Assembly (NCBI GenBank): GCA_964555055.1
Contig: CAZKQW010000001.1
Location: forward strand, 398,632-462,631
Source: GCA-016699445 sp964555055
GTDB taxonomy: Bacteria > UBA10199 > JACPAL01 > GCA-016699445
DNA: 64,000 nucleotides
Direction: 5' to 3'
Under the pieces are notes generated by a model. That model was not told the origin of the DNA and did no database searches. It worked only from the letters and a program-made list of their open reading frames with translations. Below, piece by piece: positions 17,484 through 26,582 of this stretch. A program made the position numbers and the translations under genes. Each line of letters starts with the position of its first letter. The stretch's first letter is position 1.

Positions 17484-18734
17484 CTAGGCCGACTCCGCTT
17501 TTTTCTCGTAAACGATCACCGGCTCCTGCTTCTTCAGGATACACTCTTCGTTGATGACCACTTCCTTGATGTTCGTTTGGGAAGGTATTTCATACATCAA
17601 ATCGAGCATGACGTCTTCCAAGATGGCGCGTAGACCGCGGGCTCCCGACTTACGCTTGATGGCTTCTTTGGCGATCGCCGATAAAGCGCCGGGAGTGAAT
17701 TTCACCTTCACCCTCTCGAACTCGAAGAGTCGCTGGTATTGTTTGACCAAGGCGTTGCGGGGTTTCGTCAGGATATCCACGAGGGCGGCTTCGTCCAACT
17801 CGGTCAATGTCGCGATCATAGGCAAGCGTCCCACGAACTCGGGAATCAGCCCATACTTCAGAAGATCTTCGTTCTTCACGTCGAGGAAAAGCTCGCTGAT
17901 CGTCTTATCCGTCTTGCTCTTGATGTCCGCCCCGAAACCTAAACTCTTCGAACCCATCCGGCGCGCGATCACTTCGTCCAAACCGACGAAAGCCCCGCCG
18001 CAGATGAAGAGGATGTTCGTCGTATCGATGGGAATGAACTCCTGCTGGGGATGCTTACGGCCACCCTTAGGGGGGACGTTCGCCACCGTTCCTTCGATGA
18101 TCTTCAAAAGGGCTTGCTGGACGCCCTCGCCGGAGACGTCTCGGGTGATGGAAGGGCTGTCCGATTTGCGGGCGATCTTGTCGATCTCGTCGATGTAAAC
18201 GATTCCCCTCTCCGCACGTGCCTTATCGTAGTCGGACGCTTGAAGGAGGTTCAAAATGATGTTTTCGACGTCCTCGCCGACGTAACCCGCTTCGGTCAAC
18301 GTCGTCGCGTCGGCGATGGTGAAAGGGACGTTCAGGATCTTGGCGAGCGTCTGGGCCAAAAGGGTTTTCCCGGAGCCGGTGGGCCCGATCAAGAGGATGT
18401 TGCTCTTTTGGAGCTCGACGTCGGAGGAAATCGTCTTGTTTTCGATCCTCTTATAATGGTTATGGACCGCGACCGAGAGGACTTTCTTGGCCCTTTCTTG
18501 CCCCACTACATAGTCATCTAAGACGCGCTTGATGTCGGCGGGTTTGGGAACGCTAGAACGATTCGCAAGCTGGGCGCTCCGGCTGCTCTCTTCCGAAATG
18601 ATATCGTTGCACAGATCGATGCATTCGTCGCAGATATAGACAGTGGGTCCGGCAATGAGTTTACGGACTTCCTTCTGGGATTTGCCGCAAAAAGAGCAGA
18701 AAAGATTCCCTGGATCATCACCGAAACGATTCAT
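17484..18734 (-). CDS. clpX: ClpX, ATPase and unfoldase subunit of ClpXP
   Basis: 416 residues. The N-terminal zinc-binding domain has Cys13, Cys16, Cys35 and Cys38 (CSFC and CDEC). The AAA module has Walker A GPTGSGKT at 117-124, Walker B IVYIDEIDKIA, and the C-terminal small domain with RKSGARGLRAI. A region near 268-275 should carry the ClpP-binding loop (family IGF), here seen as KSLGFGAD. It recognises tagged substrates and feeds them to ClpP. Its start codon shares one base with the clpP stop, so translation is coupled. Confidence 0.98.
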   Translation of the reverse strand: MNRFGDDPGNLFCSFCGKSQKEVRKLIAGPTVYICDECIDLCNDIISEESSRSAQLANRSSVPKPADIKRVLDDYVVGQERAKKVLSVAVHNHYKRIENKTISSDVELQKSNILLIGPTGSGKTLLAQTLAKILNVPFTIADATTLTEAGYVGEDVENIILNLLQASDYDKARAERGIVYIDEIDKIARKSDSPSITRDVSGEGVQQALLKIIEGTVANVPPKGGRKHPQQEFIPIDTTNILFICGGAFVGLDEVIARRMGSKSLGFGADIKSKTDKTISELFLDVKNEDLLKYGLIPEFVGRLPMIATLTELDEAALVDILTKPRNALVKQYQRLFEFERVKVKFTPGALSAIAKEAIKRKSGARGLRAILEDVMLDLMYEIPSQTNIKEVVINEECILKKQEPVIVYEKKAESA

Positions 18735-19348
18735 TACTTGCCCGCCTTTCCGTCCTTCTTCACTTTGTCGCGATACGTCACGACCTCATCTACTATACCA
18801 TACTCTTTTGACTCGACTCCTGACATAAAAAAATCTCGTTCCGTGTCGGTTTGTATCTTTTTTAACGGCTGTTTCGTGTGTTTCGACAAGATATTATTCA
18901 ACACTTCCCTCATCCTGAGGATTTCCCGGGCGTGGATATCGATATCGGTCGCCTGTCCTTGAAATCCGCCTAACGGTTGATGGATCATGATTCTAGCGTT
19001 AGGCAGAGCAAATCTTTTGCCAGCCGTGCCAGCCGCCAGCAGGACAGCACCCATTGACGCGGCTTGTCCAACACAAATCGTGGAGACATCGGGCTTAATG
19101 TATTGAATCGTATCGTAAATCCCCATGCCAGCCGTGACCACGCCGCCTGGAGAATTGATGTAGATATAAATGTCCTTATCGGGATCCTCGGACTCGAGGA
19201 AGAGCAACTGGGCAATAATGACATTCGCCACGTCGTCATTAATGGCCGTACCCAGGAAAATAATTCTGTCTTTGAGGAGGCGGGAATAGATGTCGTACGC
19301 ACGTTCCCCGCGATGGGTCTGTTCGATGACCATCGGAATCAAACTCAT
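18734..19348 (-). CDS. clpP: ClpP, protease subunit of ClpXP
   Basis: 204 residues, standard size. The catalytic triad is visible: Ser98 in GQAASMGA, His123 in MIHQPLGG and Asp172 in TDTERDFFM. The N-terminus LIPMVIEQTHRGERAYDIYS is the usual axial-pore segment after a short or absent propeptide. It forms the double-heptamer peptidase chamber. It follows tig after 29 bases and overlaps clpX by one base, the common order in proteobacteria. Confidence 0.98.
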   Translation of the reverse strand: MSLIPMVIEQTHRGERAYDIYSRLLKDRIIFLGTAINDDVANVIIAQLLFLESEDPDKDIYIYINSPGGVVTAGMGIYDTIQYIKPDVSTICVGQAASMGAVLLAAGTAGKRFALPNARIMIHQPLGGFQGQATDIDIHAREILRMREVLNNILSKHTKQPLKKIQTDTERDFFMSGVESKEYGIVDEVVTYRDKVKKDGKAGK

Positions 19349-19377
19349 GATCTACCTCAGCTTTGGAAATGATATTA

Positions 19378-20673
19378 TTATTTTGATGCTTTAGTGGTGA
19401 TTTTAGACTCGGAGAGAACAAAATCAAGGACTTTCTCTTCAAGAATCGCTCCGGCGATGCCGGAAAGCATATTATTTTTTTGGTAATATTGTTTCCACGC
19501 TTCCGGAGCTTGTCCGGCCGCAATCGCCATCTCGGAGATGCGCTGATCGACATCCGGCATCGTGACCAAAATATTCTCTTTTTTGGCGATTTCGTCGAAG
19601 ATCAAGGCGCCTTTGACGCGGAAGACGGCTTCTTCCCGGTTGCGCTCGAAGAAATCCTCTTGGGTCACTCCCGACTTTTCGATCGTCATCCCTTGGTTGG
19701 CGAGGTTATTCTGGAACAATTTAAACATGTGCTGGAGCTCGGAATCGATCATGCTGGCCGGCACTTCGAAGGAATTCTTCTCAACGAACTTCTCGATCAC
19801 CTGACGACGCAGGCGGTTCTTCGCCCACTGTTCCTTATTCGATTTCATGTCGGCGACGATCTTTTCCTTCAAAACGGCCAGAGATTCGAACCCGACGTCC
19901 TTCGCGAAGTCGTCGTTCACTTCGGGCATCTTCTTCTCCTTGATGTCCTTCAACTCGACTTCGATCTTCACCTTTTTGCCGGCGACCGCCTTATCCGCCC
20001 AACCTTCCGGGAATTGCACGTCGACGGCTTTCTTATCGCCGCGCTTCAAATTTAGCAGCCCTTCTTCTAGCTCCGGGAACAAATACCCCTTTCCAATTTC
20101 AGCCACGGAATCCTTAGCAAGCAAAGTGCTCACAGGGGCATCTTCCAAATACCCTTGATAATCCATGACTACCACGTCCATCGTCCTCGTAGCCCTATCT
20201 TCGGTCAAAGGAGCCAGCTGAGCCATTCTCTCTTGTAGATTCTTAATCTGATCCTCGATTTCCTTATCGGAAATCTCAACGGATTCTTTCTCGAACTTCT
20301 GACCTTTATAATCCTTCACGTCGATCACGGGCCGGATATCCACGACGGCTTCATAGGTGAATGTCTTATCGATGCCAAAGGAAGTCACCGTGATTTTGGG
20401 TTGGGCAATAGGATTCACCTGAGTTTGTTGCAAGGCCACCGGATAGGAATTCTCGAGTAATAGCCCTACCGCTTCCGACTCCGCGTCCTGTCGGTAATAT
20501 TCCTCCAACATTTTACGCGGCGCCTTCCCAGGGCGGAAACCCTTCAACTGAACCTTTTGTCCGATTTTCTGGTAAGCGCGATCGAGGGCTTTTTTGACTT
20601 CTTCCGACGGCACTTCGACATTGATCTGCTTTTGAACCGAAGAAAGATCCTTGGAGGTGGATGTGATAAGCAT
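19378..20673 (-). CDS. tig: Trigger factor
   Basis: Ribosome-bound chaperone with peptidyl-prolyl isomerase activity. I start it at the ATG at 20673 (MLITSTSKDLSSVQKQ), giving 431 residues; the frame also allows a TTG five codons earlier. The ribosome-binding loop is GFRPGKAPRKM. The FKBP-type domain covers ~150-245 (MDVVVMDYQGYLEDAPV, EIGKGYLFPELEEGL). The long C-terminal helical cradle follows, with MIDSELQHMFKLFQNNLANQ. It is first of the tig-clpP-clpX-lon series and lies 28 bases downstream of kdd. Confidence 0.97.
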   Translation of the reverse strand: MLITSTSKDLSSVQKQINVEVPSEEVKKALDRAYQKIGQKVQLKGFRPGKAPRKMLEEYYRQDAESEAVGLLLENSYPVALQQTQVNPIAQPKITVTSFGIDKTFTYEAVVDIRPVIDVKDYKGQKFEKESVEISDKEIEDQIKNLQERMAQLAPLTEDRATRTMDVVVMDYQGYLEDAPVSTLLAKDSVAEIGKGYLFPELEEGLLNLKRGDKKAVDVQFPEGWADKAVAGKKVKIEVELKDIKEKKMPEVNDDFAKDVGFESLAVLKEKIVADMKSNKEQWAKNRLRRQVIEKFVEKNSFEVPASMIDSELQHMFKLFQNNLANQGMTIEKSGVTQEDFFERNREEAVFRVKGALIFDEIAKKENILVTMPDVDQRISEMAIAAGQAPEAWKQYYQKNNMLSGIAGAILEEKVLDFVLSESKITTKASK

Positions 20674-20716
20674 CCGGCGCTGATACAAATGGGTCTAAAG
20701 CCTGTCAAACAAAAGG

Positions 20717-21754
20717 TTATTCAAACCATTGCCTTAATTTTTTTTCAGAACGGATAAGATTCAGGGCAAAATCCCCATGACCTGGATAATAACCGTTCCC
20801 CATGATCAAGCGCGTTTCGCGGCCGACGCCTTCCGCGCCGAGGACGGCTTTTTGGAAATTAGTGGCCATGTTGAAGAAGAGGACGGTCCCGTCCTTCTTC
20901 GCCGCGAGGATCGAGCTCATCTCGGTCCCAGCGACGTTCACGCAATTCACGACAAGATCGGCCATTTTCCCTTTCGTGGTTTTATCCACAAGCCGCATCG
21001 TCGCTGGAGCGTCCAAGAGATCGGTTTCGAAGATCCCATCGACAAAAGGCATTTCCTTCCCACGTCTCACGGCCGATCGGCTTTTTTCCAAAACGATCAC
21101 GCGCGCTTTGCCTTTAAGGCTCCGCTTCGCCGCGGCCGCCGAAAGCATCCCCGCTTTTCCCGCGCCTAAAACGACGACGATTTGGGCCTCTTTCTTTTGC
21201 TTCAGGCTTCCGCAGGCATCGGCCACCAACGCAGGGGCTCCGCAGACGTCGAGCGCGGATAAAACCAGGGATTCGGGGAGGTCATCCGGTATTTTCTGGG
21301 CGATGCCCGAAGCGAAGAGGATCGCACGGCCCTTCACGCGCACTTGCTCCTTCTCCGGAAGGACTTCTAAGAGAGCCTCCACATGGAGAGGCGTCAGGCT
21401 TAAAGAGACGAGGGTCGCGAGGCGATCCCCGACCCGGAACCCTTTCGGAAAGCGTTTTCCGATTTGGCTCACCGTTCCCAGGAGCATACCGCCCGAGTTG
21501 GTGACCGGGTTGTGCATTTTTCCGCGGGCATGGATGATGGAGAGAATGCGCTTCTTCACTTTTTCGGGATCGCCCTTTTCGGAAGTCCAGATCTGATGGA
21601 AGCTCGCGGAATCGACGTTCAAACGGTCGACGTCGATGAGCATCTCGTCGTCTGCGATCGGCAACGAAGAATCGATTCTCTCGGCGGCTTGGGGGAAAAC
21701 GCCCCGAGGCTTCAAGACGCGATGTAATCCGTAGGGATCCGTTTTCCGAAGCAT
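20717..21754 (-). CDS. kdd: L-erythro-3,5-diaminohexanoate dehydrogenase
   Basis: 345 residues. In the known family this NAD(P)-dependent enzyme deaminates 3,5-diaminohexanoate in lysine fermentation. The characteristic segments are strong: YGLHRVLKPRGVFPQAAERI at the N-terminus, RGKMHNPVTNSGGMLLGTV, VGDRLATLVSLSLTPL, ALDVCGAPALVADACG, the nucleotide site VVLGAGKAGMLSAAAAKR, and NCVNVAGTEMS. No other lysine-fermentation gene (kamA, kamDE, kce, kal) is in the window, so the pathway role here is uncertain. It could serve in another amino-acid route or with genes elsewhere. Confidence 0.88.
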   Translation of the reverse strand: MLRKTDPYGLHRVLKPRGVFPQAAERIDSSLPIADDEMLIDVDRLNVDSASFHQIWTSEKGDPEKVKKRILSIIHARGKMHNPVTNSGGMLLGTVSQIGKRFPKGFRVGDRLATLVSLSLTPLHVEALLEVLPEKEQVRVKGRAILFASGIAQKIPDDLPESLVLSALDVCGAPALVADACGSLKQKKEAQIVVVLGAGKAGMLSAAAAKRSLKGKARVIVLEKSRSAVRRGKEMPFVDGIFETDLLDAPATMRLVDKTTKGKMADLVVNCVNVAGTEMSSILAAKKDGTVLFFNMATNFQKAVLGAEGVGRETRLIMGNGYYPGHGDFALNLIRSEKKLRQWFE

Positions 21755-21787
21755 ACCGTGGAGCTTATCACACCAAGCTCGACCTCG

Positions 21788-22858
21788 TCACGACCTCTCC
21801 ACTTGGAAAGCCGCGATCGATCCGATGAGGCCCGGGTCTTTCCAGAAAGGCATATGGCCATGAGTCGAGGCGCTGACGTTTCCATGCGATGACGTACCGA
21901 CCCCCCTGCCGAAAAAAAGCCCACAAGCTTCCAGGTTAATCCAGGAATCCCCGTTCCCACTGAGGGCAAGAAAAGTGGGCGGGTAATTCTTCAAGGAACC
22001 CCGCCTTGCCATCGCCGATTCACCCAAGGTTCGGGTATCTCGAGCCGAAGTATCCGCGAACACACTTCCCATCACCAGGGAACGAGTGCCTCGGAACGTT
22101 TCTAAGCCGATTCTCCAGGCCTCCCGACTCAAAGGAGAAACGCCGATCGGCACAGGCGGCCACGACAACGCTCTTTCCCCCAAAAGACTCGCGAGGCCGC
22201 GGACTATTCCCGTATTCGCCGTCAAACGCCCTACCCATTCGAGGTTAGAATGAAGGCGGATCGCCGGAGACACTAACGTCGTCGTCGCAATTTGCTTTTG
22301 ACCGTTGGCACCCGTGATCGTGAAAGGAGCTTCGGGGCTATCGGCAAAGTGGTCTCCTCGCGAGAATGCGATGAAGCCGCCCCCGCGACTCACCCCCATT
22401 TCATGCACCGCAAGAGACTCGAATTCGGGATGTTTTTCCAGGAAAAAGCCGAGAGCCTCCCTTTGGAAGGCCTTAAAGGCATCGTATAATTTCCCGAAGG
22501 AGTCGACCTCCGTATCGTCCGGGGACAATGGCGACGCGAAAACATCATGGCCTAAATTGCCGTGGTACAGGACAATGAGGTTCCGGACCAGAAGGCCCTT
22601 GAGCCAATAGGCATCGACGGGCAGGCAGTGCGCGTTGGCCGATTCTACGAGCACGACCCCGACAGGATTTCGGGGAATAGCGCAGACGACGTGCGTCCGT
22701 GACCTTTCCCCGTGCGGCAGAAAGAACGATTCCACCGTGATAGGCGGGGCACCCAGTCCCTCAAAAATCCTTCCATATTCATGAACCGCCACGGCCGACG
22801 CTTGATCCGTCGGCAGCCTATGCGGAAATCCGGGGAAACGTTGGGTTACTGAAAGCAT
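21788..22858 (-). CDS. Predicted alpha/beta hydrolase, cytoplasmic
   Basis: 356 residues, with a good ribosome site (AAGGAGA) before the ATG at 22858 and no signal peptide. The fold is inferred from three sites in the right order: a nucleophile elbow GVSRGGG (Ser in GxSxGG) near residue 155, an acidic site in FLALSGNGDSWINLE near ~300, and a terminal His in THGHMPFWKDPG near ~335. An early strand GVVLVESANAHCLPVDAY fits the first part of the sheet. Specific substrate and family are not recognised. It lies between rlmD and kdd on the same strand. Confidence 0.7.
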   Translation of the reverse strand: MLSVTQRFPGFPHRLPTDQASAVAVHEYGRIFEGLGAPPITVESFFLPHGERSRTHVVCAIPRNPVGVVLVESANAHCLPVDAYWLKGLLVRNLIVLYHGNLGHDVFASPLSPDDTEVDSFGKLYDAFKAFQREALGFFLEKHPEFESLAVHEMGVSRGGGFIAFSRGDHFADSPEAPFTITGANGQKQIATTTLVSPAIRLHSNLEWVGRLTANTGIVRGLASLLGERALSWPPVPIGVSPLSREAWRIGLETFRGTRSLVMGSVFADTSARDTRTLGESAMARRGSLKNYPPTFLALSGNGDSWINLEACGLFFGRGVGTSSHGNVSASTHGHMPFWKDPGLIGSIAAFQVERS

Positions 22859-22946
22859 ACGGTCTCCTTAATGAGAGGGTCATCGGCCCGCGGTATCATA
22901 AGTTGCTTACTTTTCGATGGGACTCGGGGACTCGCTTTTTTGGCGT

Positions 22947-24131
22947 TTAGACCAAGCGCAACTTCGTCACGGATTCGATGTGGTAGGTTTGGGGGAACAT
23001 GTCGATCGGCTGGGAGACGTCGAAGCGGTAGAAGCGCTTGGTGAGCTCGCGCACGTCGCGGGCCAGGGTATTCGGGTCGCAAGAGACGTAGACGATGGTC
23101 TTGGGTTTGAGGAGCATCAGCAGATCCAAGACGTCGGAGGCTCCGGCCCGGGGAGGGTCGAGGACGACCGTATCGACGGGGATCCTCTTCCGGAGGACTT
23201 TCTTGGTCCCCCATTCCACCGTTCCCGTCACCCATTCGACATGGGTAAGCCCGCGCTCCTCCGCGAGGCGTTCGCCGACTTTCACGGCCTTCGCGTTTTC
23301 CTCCACGGCGATCACGCGGCCGGCGTGCTCCGCCAACGGAAAGGTGAAATTACCGGAACCCGCGTAAAGCTCGAGAAGGGTCCTCCTCACCTTAAAAGCC
23401 GACTCGGCGCGGCCGAAGACGAAGTGAAGGACGGTATGGATCATCTGCCGGTTCTGCTCGGGGTGGGCTTGGGAGAAATAGCGGTCCACGTGATCCATCG
23501 GAAGGACGTGGACGTCGCCGTTCTCGAATACGGAGATCTCGAAGGGCCGCGTGGGGATTTGGCCCTGCTTCAAAAGGGACTGCAGCACTTCGTTGATCTT
23601 CGGATCGGCGATGTCGCATTTTTCGATGGGAACGACGTCATGGGATTCCGGCGCGAAAAAACCGACTTGGGCTTTTTGGGAGAAATCGACCTTCAGTTGG
23701 ATGCGCTGCCGGTAATTCCACGGATTCGCGGCCGACAAGATCGGCAATACCTTCGGTTCGGCGATCTTCGCCACGCGGTAGAGCGTCTGTCGGAAAATCT
23801 CCTCCTTAGCCTTCACCTGTTCTCCATAAGCGATATGCTGCCAGTGGCAGCCGCCGCATTTCCCGAAATAAGGGCACGGTGCGTCGACCCTAGAGACGGA
23901 AGGAGACACCACCGACGCGATGACGCCGCGGTCGAAATTCTTGTGGCTCTCGGTCACTTGAATCTTCAAGACGTCGCCGGGGACCGCGTAAGGCACGAAC
24001 ACGACCTTTTGGCCCTCCGCACGCTGGAGGCGGCCGACGCCCTCGCCACGGAAGGCAAGCCGGTCGATGGTCACCGTCTCGGTAGCGCCCTTCGGGGCAT
24101 TTTTAGCGGCATGAGTCTTGGAGTGCGGCAT
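22947..24131 (-). CDS. rlmD: 23S rRNA (uracil-C5)-methyltransferase, RlmD/RumA type
   Basis: 394 residues. An N-terminal TRAM domain (~18-80) is followed by an iron-sulfur site with Cys86, Cys92 and Cys95 (CPYFGKCGGC) and a fourth Cys in EKCDIADPK. The SAM-binding core has LLELYAGSGNFTFPLA and VVLDPPRAG. The catalytic Cys is in YVSCDPNTLARD. This matches 5-methyluridine methyltransferases with an Fe-S cluster; RlmD (U1939) is the likeliest, but RlmC-like or TrmA-like specificity cannot be excluded. Its ATG overlaps the larC2 stop (TAATG). A 405-residue open frame on the opposite strand is a codon-bias shadow. Confidence 0.93.
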   Translation of the reverse strand: MPHSKTHAAKNAPKGATETVTIDRLAFRGEGVGRLQRAEGQKVVFVPYAVPGDVLKIQVTESHKNFDRGVIASVVSPSVSRVDAPCPYFGKCGGCHWQHIAYGEQVKAKEEIFRQTLYRVAKIAEPKVLPILSAANPWNYRQRIQLKVDFSQKAQVGFFAPESHDVVPIEKCDIADPKINEVLQSLLKQGQIPTRPFEISVFENGDVHVLPMDHVDRYFSQAHPEQNRQMIHTVLHFVFGRAESAFKVRRTLLELYAGSGNFTFPLAEHAGRVIAVEENAKAVKVGERLAEERGLTHVEWVTGTVEWGTKKVLRKRIPVDTVVLDPPRAGASDVLDLLMLLKPKTIVYVSCDPNTLARDVRELTKRFYRFDVSQPIDMFPQTYHIESVTKLRLV

Positions 24132-24595
24132 TAGGGGGAAGCTTTAAGGGCAGCTTGGAAAATCGTTTTGACCGGTTTCCGGGTCTTCAGGGCCAGGGCA
24201 CGGCAGGATTCGTACTCGGGCCAAACGTTCCTGACGTCGCCTTTCGGTCCCTTAGCGATCTTCACGGCCACGGCACCGTAAGGGGTTTTGACGGTTTTGA
24301 TTTCTCGCGACAACTCGAAACGCTCGACCGTCTGGACGCGCACACCCAGGGTCGTCGTCTCCTCAAGAAGGCAATCGACGATCTTTTTTTTCAACGCAGG
24401 CGACGCCAAAATCTGCACCACGACCGCCGGTCGCGACTTCTTCATGATCGCGGGCACGAGAACCACGTCCAAAGCCCCGATCCGAAAAAGCCGTTCCATC
24501 AACGGCTCATACCACTGGGGATTCATGTCGTCGAGATTCGCGGAGACTTCGATGAGTTTTTTAAGCCCTAATCGCATGAGCACCTCGAGGATCAT
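24131..24595 (-). CDS. larC: Free-standing C-terminal (LarC2) domain of nickel-insertion protein LarC
   Basis: 154 residues that match only the C-terminal third of LarC: VSANLDDMNPQWYEPLMERL, GALDVVLVPAIMKKSRP, EETTTLGVRVQTVERFELSR and VWPEYESCRALALK. LarC inserts nickel into the pincer cofactor of lactate racemase and related enzymes using CTP; the C-terminal part binds nucleotide and metal. The much larger N-terminal domain (LarC1) is absent. The 96 bases up to larB cannot encode it, and the upstream frame closes with a TGA six codons before the ATG. It therefore is not the 3' half of a frameshifted larC. LarC1 may be elsewhere, or this domain has a separate job. The neighbour is larB. Confidence 0.88.
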   Translation of the reverse strand: MILEVLMRLGLKKLIEVSANLDDMNPQWYEPLMERLFRIGALDVVLVPAIMKKSRPAVVVQILASPALKKKIVDCLLEETTTLGVRVQTVERFELSREIKTVKTPYGAVAVKIAKGPKGDVRNVWPEYESCRALALKTRKPVKTIFQAALKASP

Positions 24596-24691
24596 TTTCG
24601 AGAACCCAGCTCAAGAAAAAACTCATTCAGAGGCAATAAAAACGGCTTTCCTATTGAAAGGATCCCCATTCGGGTCCAATTTAAACAATAA

Positions 24692-25339
24692 TCACGGGTT
24701 TAACATTTTATAAGCCGCAACCGCGGCGCCGATGCCGTTGTCGATATTCACCACGACCACTCCGGGAGCGCACGTATTCAGCATCGTGAGCAGGGCCGAT
24801 AAACCGCCCAGTCCCGTGCCATAGCCGATCGACGTGGGCACGGCGATCACGGGGGCCTTGACCAGACCTGCCAACACCGACGGGAGAGCCCCTTCCATGC
24901 CGGCGACCACGATGACCACTTTTGATTTCCTGATTTTAGGTAAGACTTGGAAGAGGCGTTGGATGCCCGCCACACCCACATCGTAAAAAGATTCGGCACC
25001 GCACCCTAAAAGATTTAAAAGCACTTTCGCCTCTTCGGCTACGGTCACGTCCGACGTACCAGCCGCGACGATGGCGACATGGTTCTTTTTGTTCCGAGGA
25101 TTTTTAGATTTTTGAGCGACGAAAATCCTAGCGGATCGGAAGTATTCCGATCGGGGGAAGAAATCTTTTAATCTCTCGGCTTTTTCAGGGGAAATCCTAG
25201 AGGCGATGGCCGGCAATTTCCTTCGGATCATGTCACCCAAGATCGCGACCAGATGGTCCAAGCTTTTCGTTTCTCCGAAGACGATCTCGGGGACACCCGT
25301 GCGCTTTACGCGGTCAGCATCGATACGATAATCAGTCAT
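24692..25339 (-). CDS. larB: LarB, nicotinate adenine dinucleotide carboxylase (PurE-like)
   Basis: 215 residues. LarB carboxylates the pyridinium ring and hydrolyses NaAD, the first step of nickel-pincer cofactor synthesis. Visible segments: RVKRTGVPEIVFGETKS, the PurE-like core VAIVAAGTSDVTVAEEA, VGVAGIQRLFQV, VVAGMEGALPSVLAG, VIAVPTSIGYGTGLGG and VVNIDNGIGAAVAA. The N-terminus is shorter than in many LarB proteins. It overlaps the upstream CNNM-type gene by eight bases. Together with the LarC2 domain it hints at a nickel-pincer enzyme, but LarE and LarA are not in the window. Confidence 0.93.
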   Translation of the reverse strand: MTDYRIDADRVKRTGVPEIVFGETKSLDHLVAILGDMIRRKLPAIASRISPEKAERLKDFFPRSEYFRSARIFVAQKSKNPRNKKNHVAIVAAGTSDVTVAEEAKVLLNLLGCGAESFYDVGVAGIQRLFQVLPKIRKSKVVIVVAGMEGALPSVLAGLVKAPVIAVPTSIGYGTGLGGLSALLTMLNTCAPGVVVVNIDNGIGAAVAAYKMLNP

Positions 25340-26582
25340 AATCCACCGTCACTTCCTCCACCGTCTTCGGCGTCGAACGAGTCACCGTGAATTTCAATCT
25401 CCCATAGGACAGCATGTCTCCGTTTTGGGGGATTTTTCCTAAGAAATCCGTCAAAAAGCCCGTCAACGTCTCGTAGTTTTTCTTGGGCAATTCCCAACCG
25501 AAACGGTCGTTTAGTCGGTCGATCTCAGCGCGTCCCTCTACGAGGAACTGATGGGCGTTCTGTCGACGCCAAGGCTTATCTTCATCATCGAATTCATCTT
25601 CGATCTCGCCGACGATTTCCTCCTGCACGTCCTCCAATGTGACCACGCCGACGGCTACCCCGTACTCGTCCACGACAATGGCGAATTTTTCCTTCCTTTC
25701 CTTAAATAGAAAGAAAAGATCCTTCAGACCCATTGATTCCGGCACGAACACGGGATCCCGCATGATCGCCGACAAAGGTTTGGACTTATCCTCACACAGA
25801 AGAAGATCGTAAAAACTCACCATACCCACCAGATTATAAGCCCTCCTGAAAAACACCGGAAAAATGGAATAGCCTTCCTCCCGACATTGGAGAGCCGCTT
25901 CCCCGACCGTCGTACTCTCCCTTAAGCTGAAAACCTCGATCAACGGCGTCATGATGGCGCGGGCTTTTTTCTGGGTGAATTTCAAAATCTTTAAAAGACG
26001 ATCTTTAAAATGGAGAGGCAAGTCGCGATGAATGTCGGCATCCCTCAAGATCCCTTCGAGGGACTCGCGAGTGACTTTGTGCCCCGTCAGGAGGCTCCCC
26101 TTCACCCCGCCCATGAGAAGGAGAGTCAAGCGGGATAAAGGCCAAACGATAGGTGAGGCTATGTAGGAAAAAACATAAATTACCGGCGCCACGATGGGTA
26201 CGAGGCGGTTGGCGTACTGCTGAAATACGGTCTTGGGGACCGCCTCTCCGAAAATCAAAATAAGCGGGGATAGCAGAATACCGAAAAATTCATATTCTTG
26301 GCCGAAACGATCGAAGATAAAGAACGTGAGATAAACGGTATTTCCTACGATAAAAAGGTTCTGACCTAATAAAGTAGTGCTGAAGAGCCATTCTGGATGC
26401 CTGGCCAACCATAATGCCATTTTCGCCCCGCGATGCCCGCGACCCGCTTGGTGTGCCAACTTCAACTTATCGACCGACACCATCGCCAACTCGGCCCCTG
26501 AGAAGAAAGCTTCCAAGGCCAGGCAAATGACCGTCCAAAAAATCAACGTCGTCCAACCGCTCAGGCTGAAGGCGTCAAGCAT
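25332..26582 (-). CDS. CNNM/CorC-family transporter, full-length (DUF21-CBS-CorC)
   Basis: 416 residues. The N-terminal DUF21 membrane domain (~10-190) is followed by a CBS pair (~205-330) and the C-terminal CorC/HlyC transporter-associated domain (~335-416, QFLVEGRAEIDRLNDRFGW and TLTGFLTDFLGKIPQNGD). Family members are linked to Mg or Co homeostasis or extrusion. Key CBS segments: AIMTPLIEVFSLRES and IVVDEYGVAVGVVTLEDVQE. It overlaps its truncated paralogue upstream by eight bases and larB downstream by eight bases. Confidence 0.93.
   Translation of the reverse strand: MLDAFSLSGWTTLIFWTVICLALEAFFSGAELAMVSVDKLKLAHQAGRGHRGAKMALWLARHPEWLFSTTLLGQNLFIVGNTVYLTFFIFDRFGQEYEFFGILLSPLILIFGEAVPKTVFQQYANRLVPIVAPVIYVFSYIASPIVWPLSRLTLLLMGGVKGSLLTGHKVTRESLEGILRDADIHRDLPLHFKDRLLKILKFTQKKARAIMTPLIEVFSLRESTTVGEAALQCREEGYSIFPVFFRRAYNLVGMVSFYDLLLCEDKSKPLSAIMRDPVFVPESMGLKDLFFLFKERKEKFAIVVDEYGVAVGVVTLEDVQEEIVGEIEDEFDDEDKPWRRQNAHQFLVEGRAEIDRLNDRFGWELPKKNYETLTGFLTDFLGKIPQNGDMLSYGRLKFTVTRSTPKTVEEVTVDYD

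Noticed and set aside
22917..24134. 405-codon plus-strand open frame opposite rlmD
   Set aside because: It mirrors a codon-biased real gene with Fe-S and methyltransferase motifs; its own translation shows no family motif and a repetitive Asp/Leu/Arg composition.
24131..24691. Programmed frameshift joining a LarC1 part to larC2
   Set aside because: The upstream gap is 96 bases and contains stops in the relevant frames; there is no LarC1-like sequence in it.
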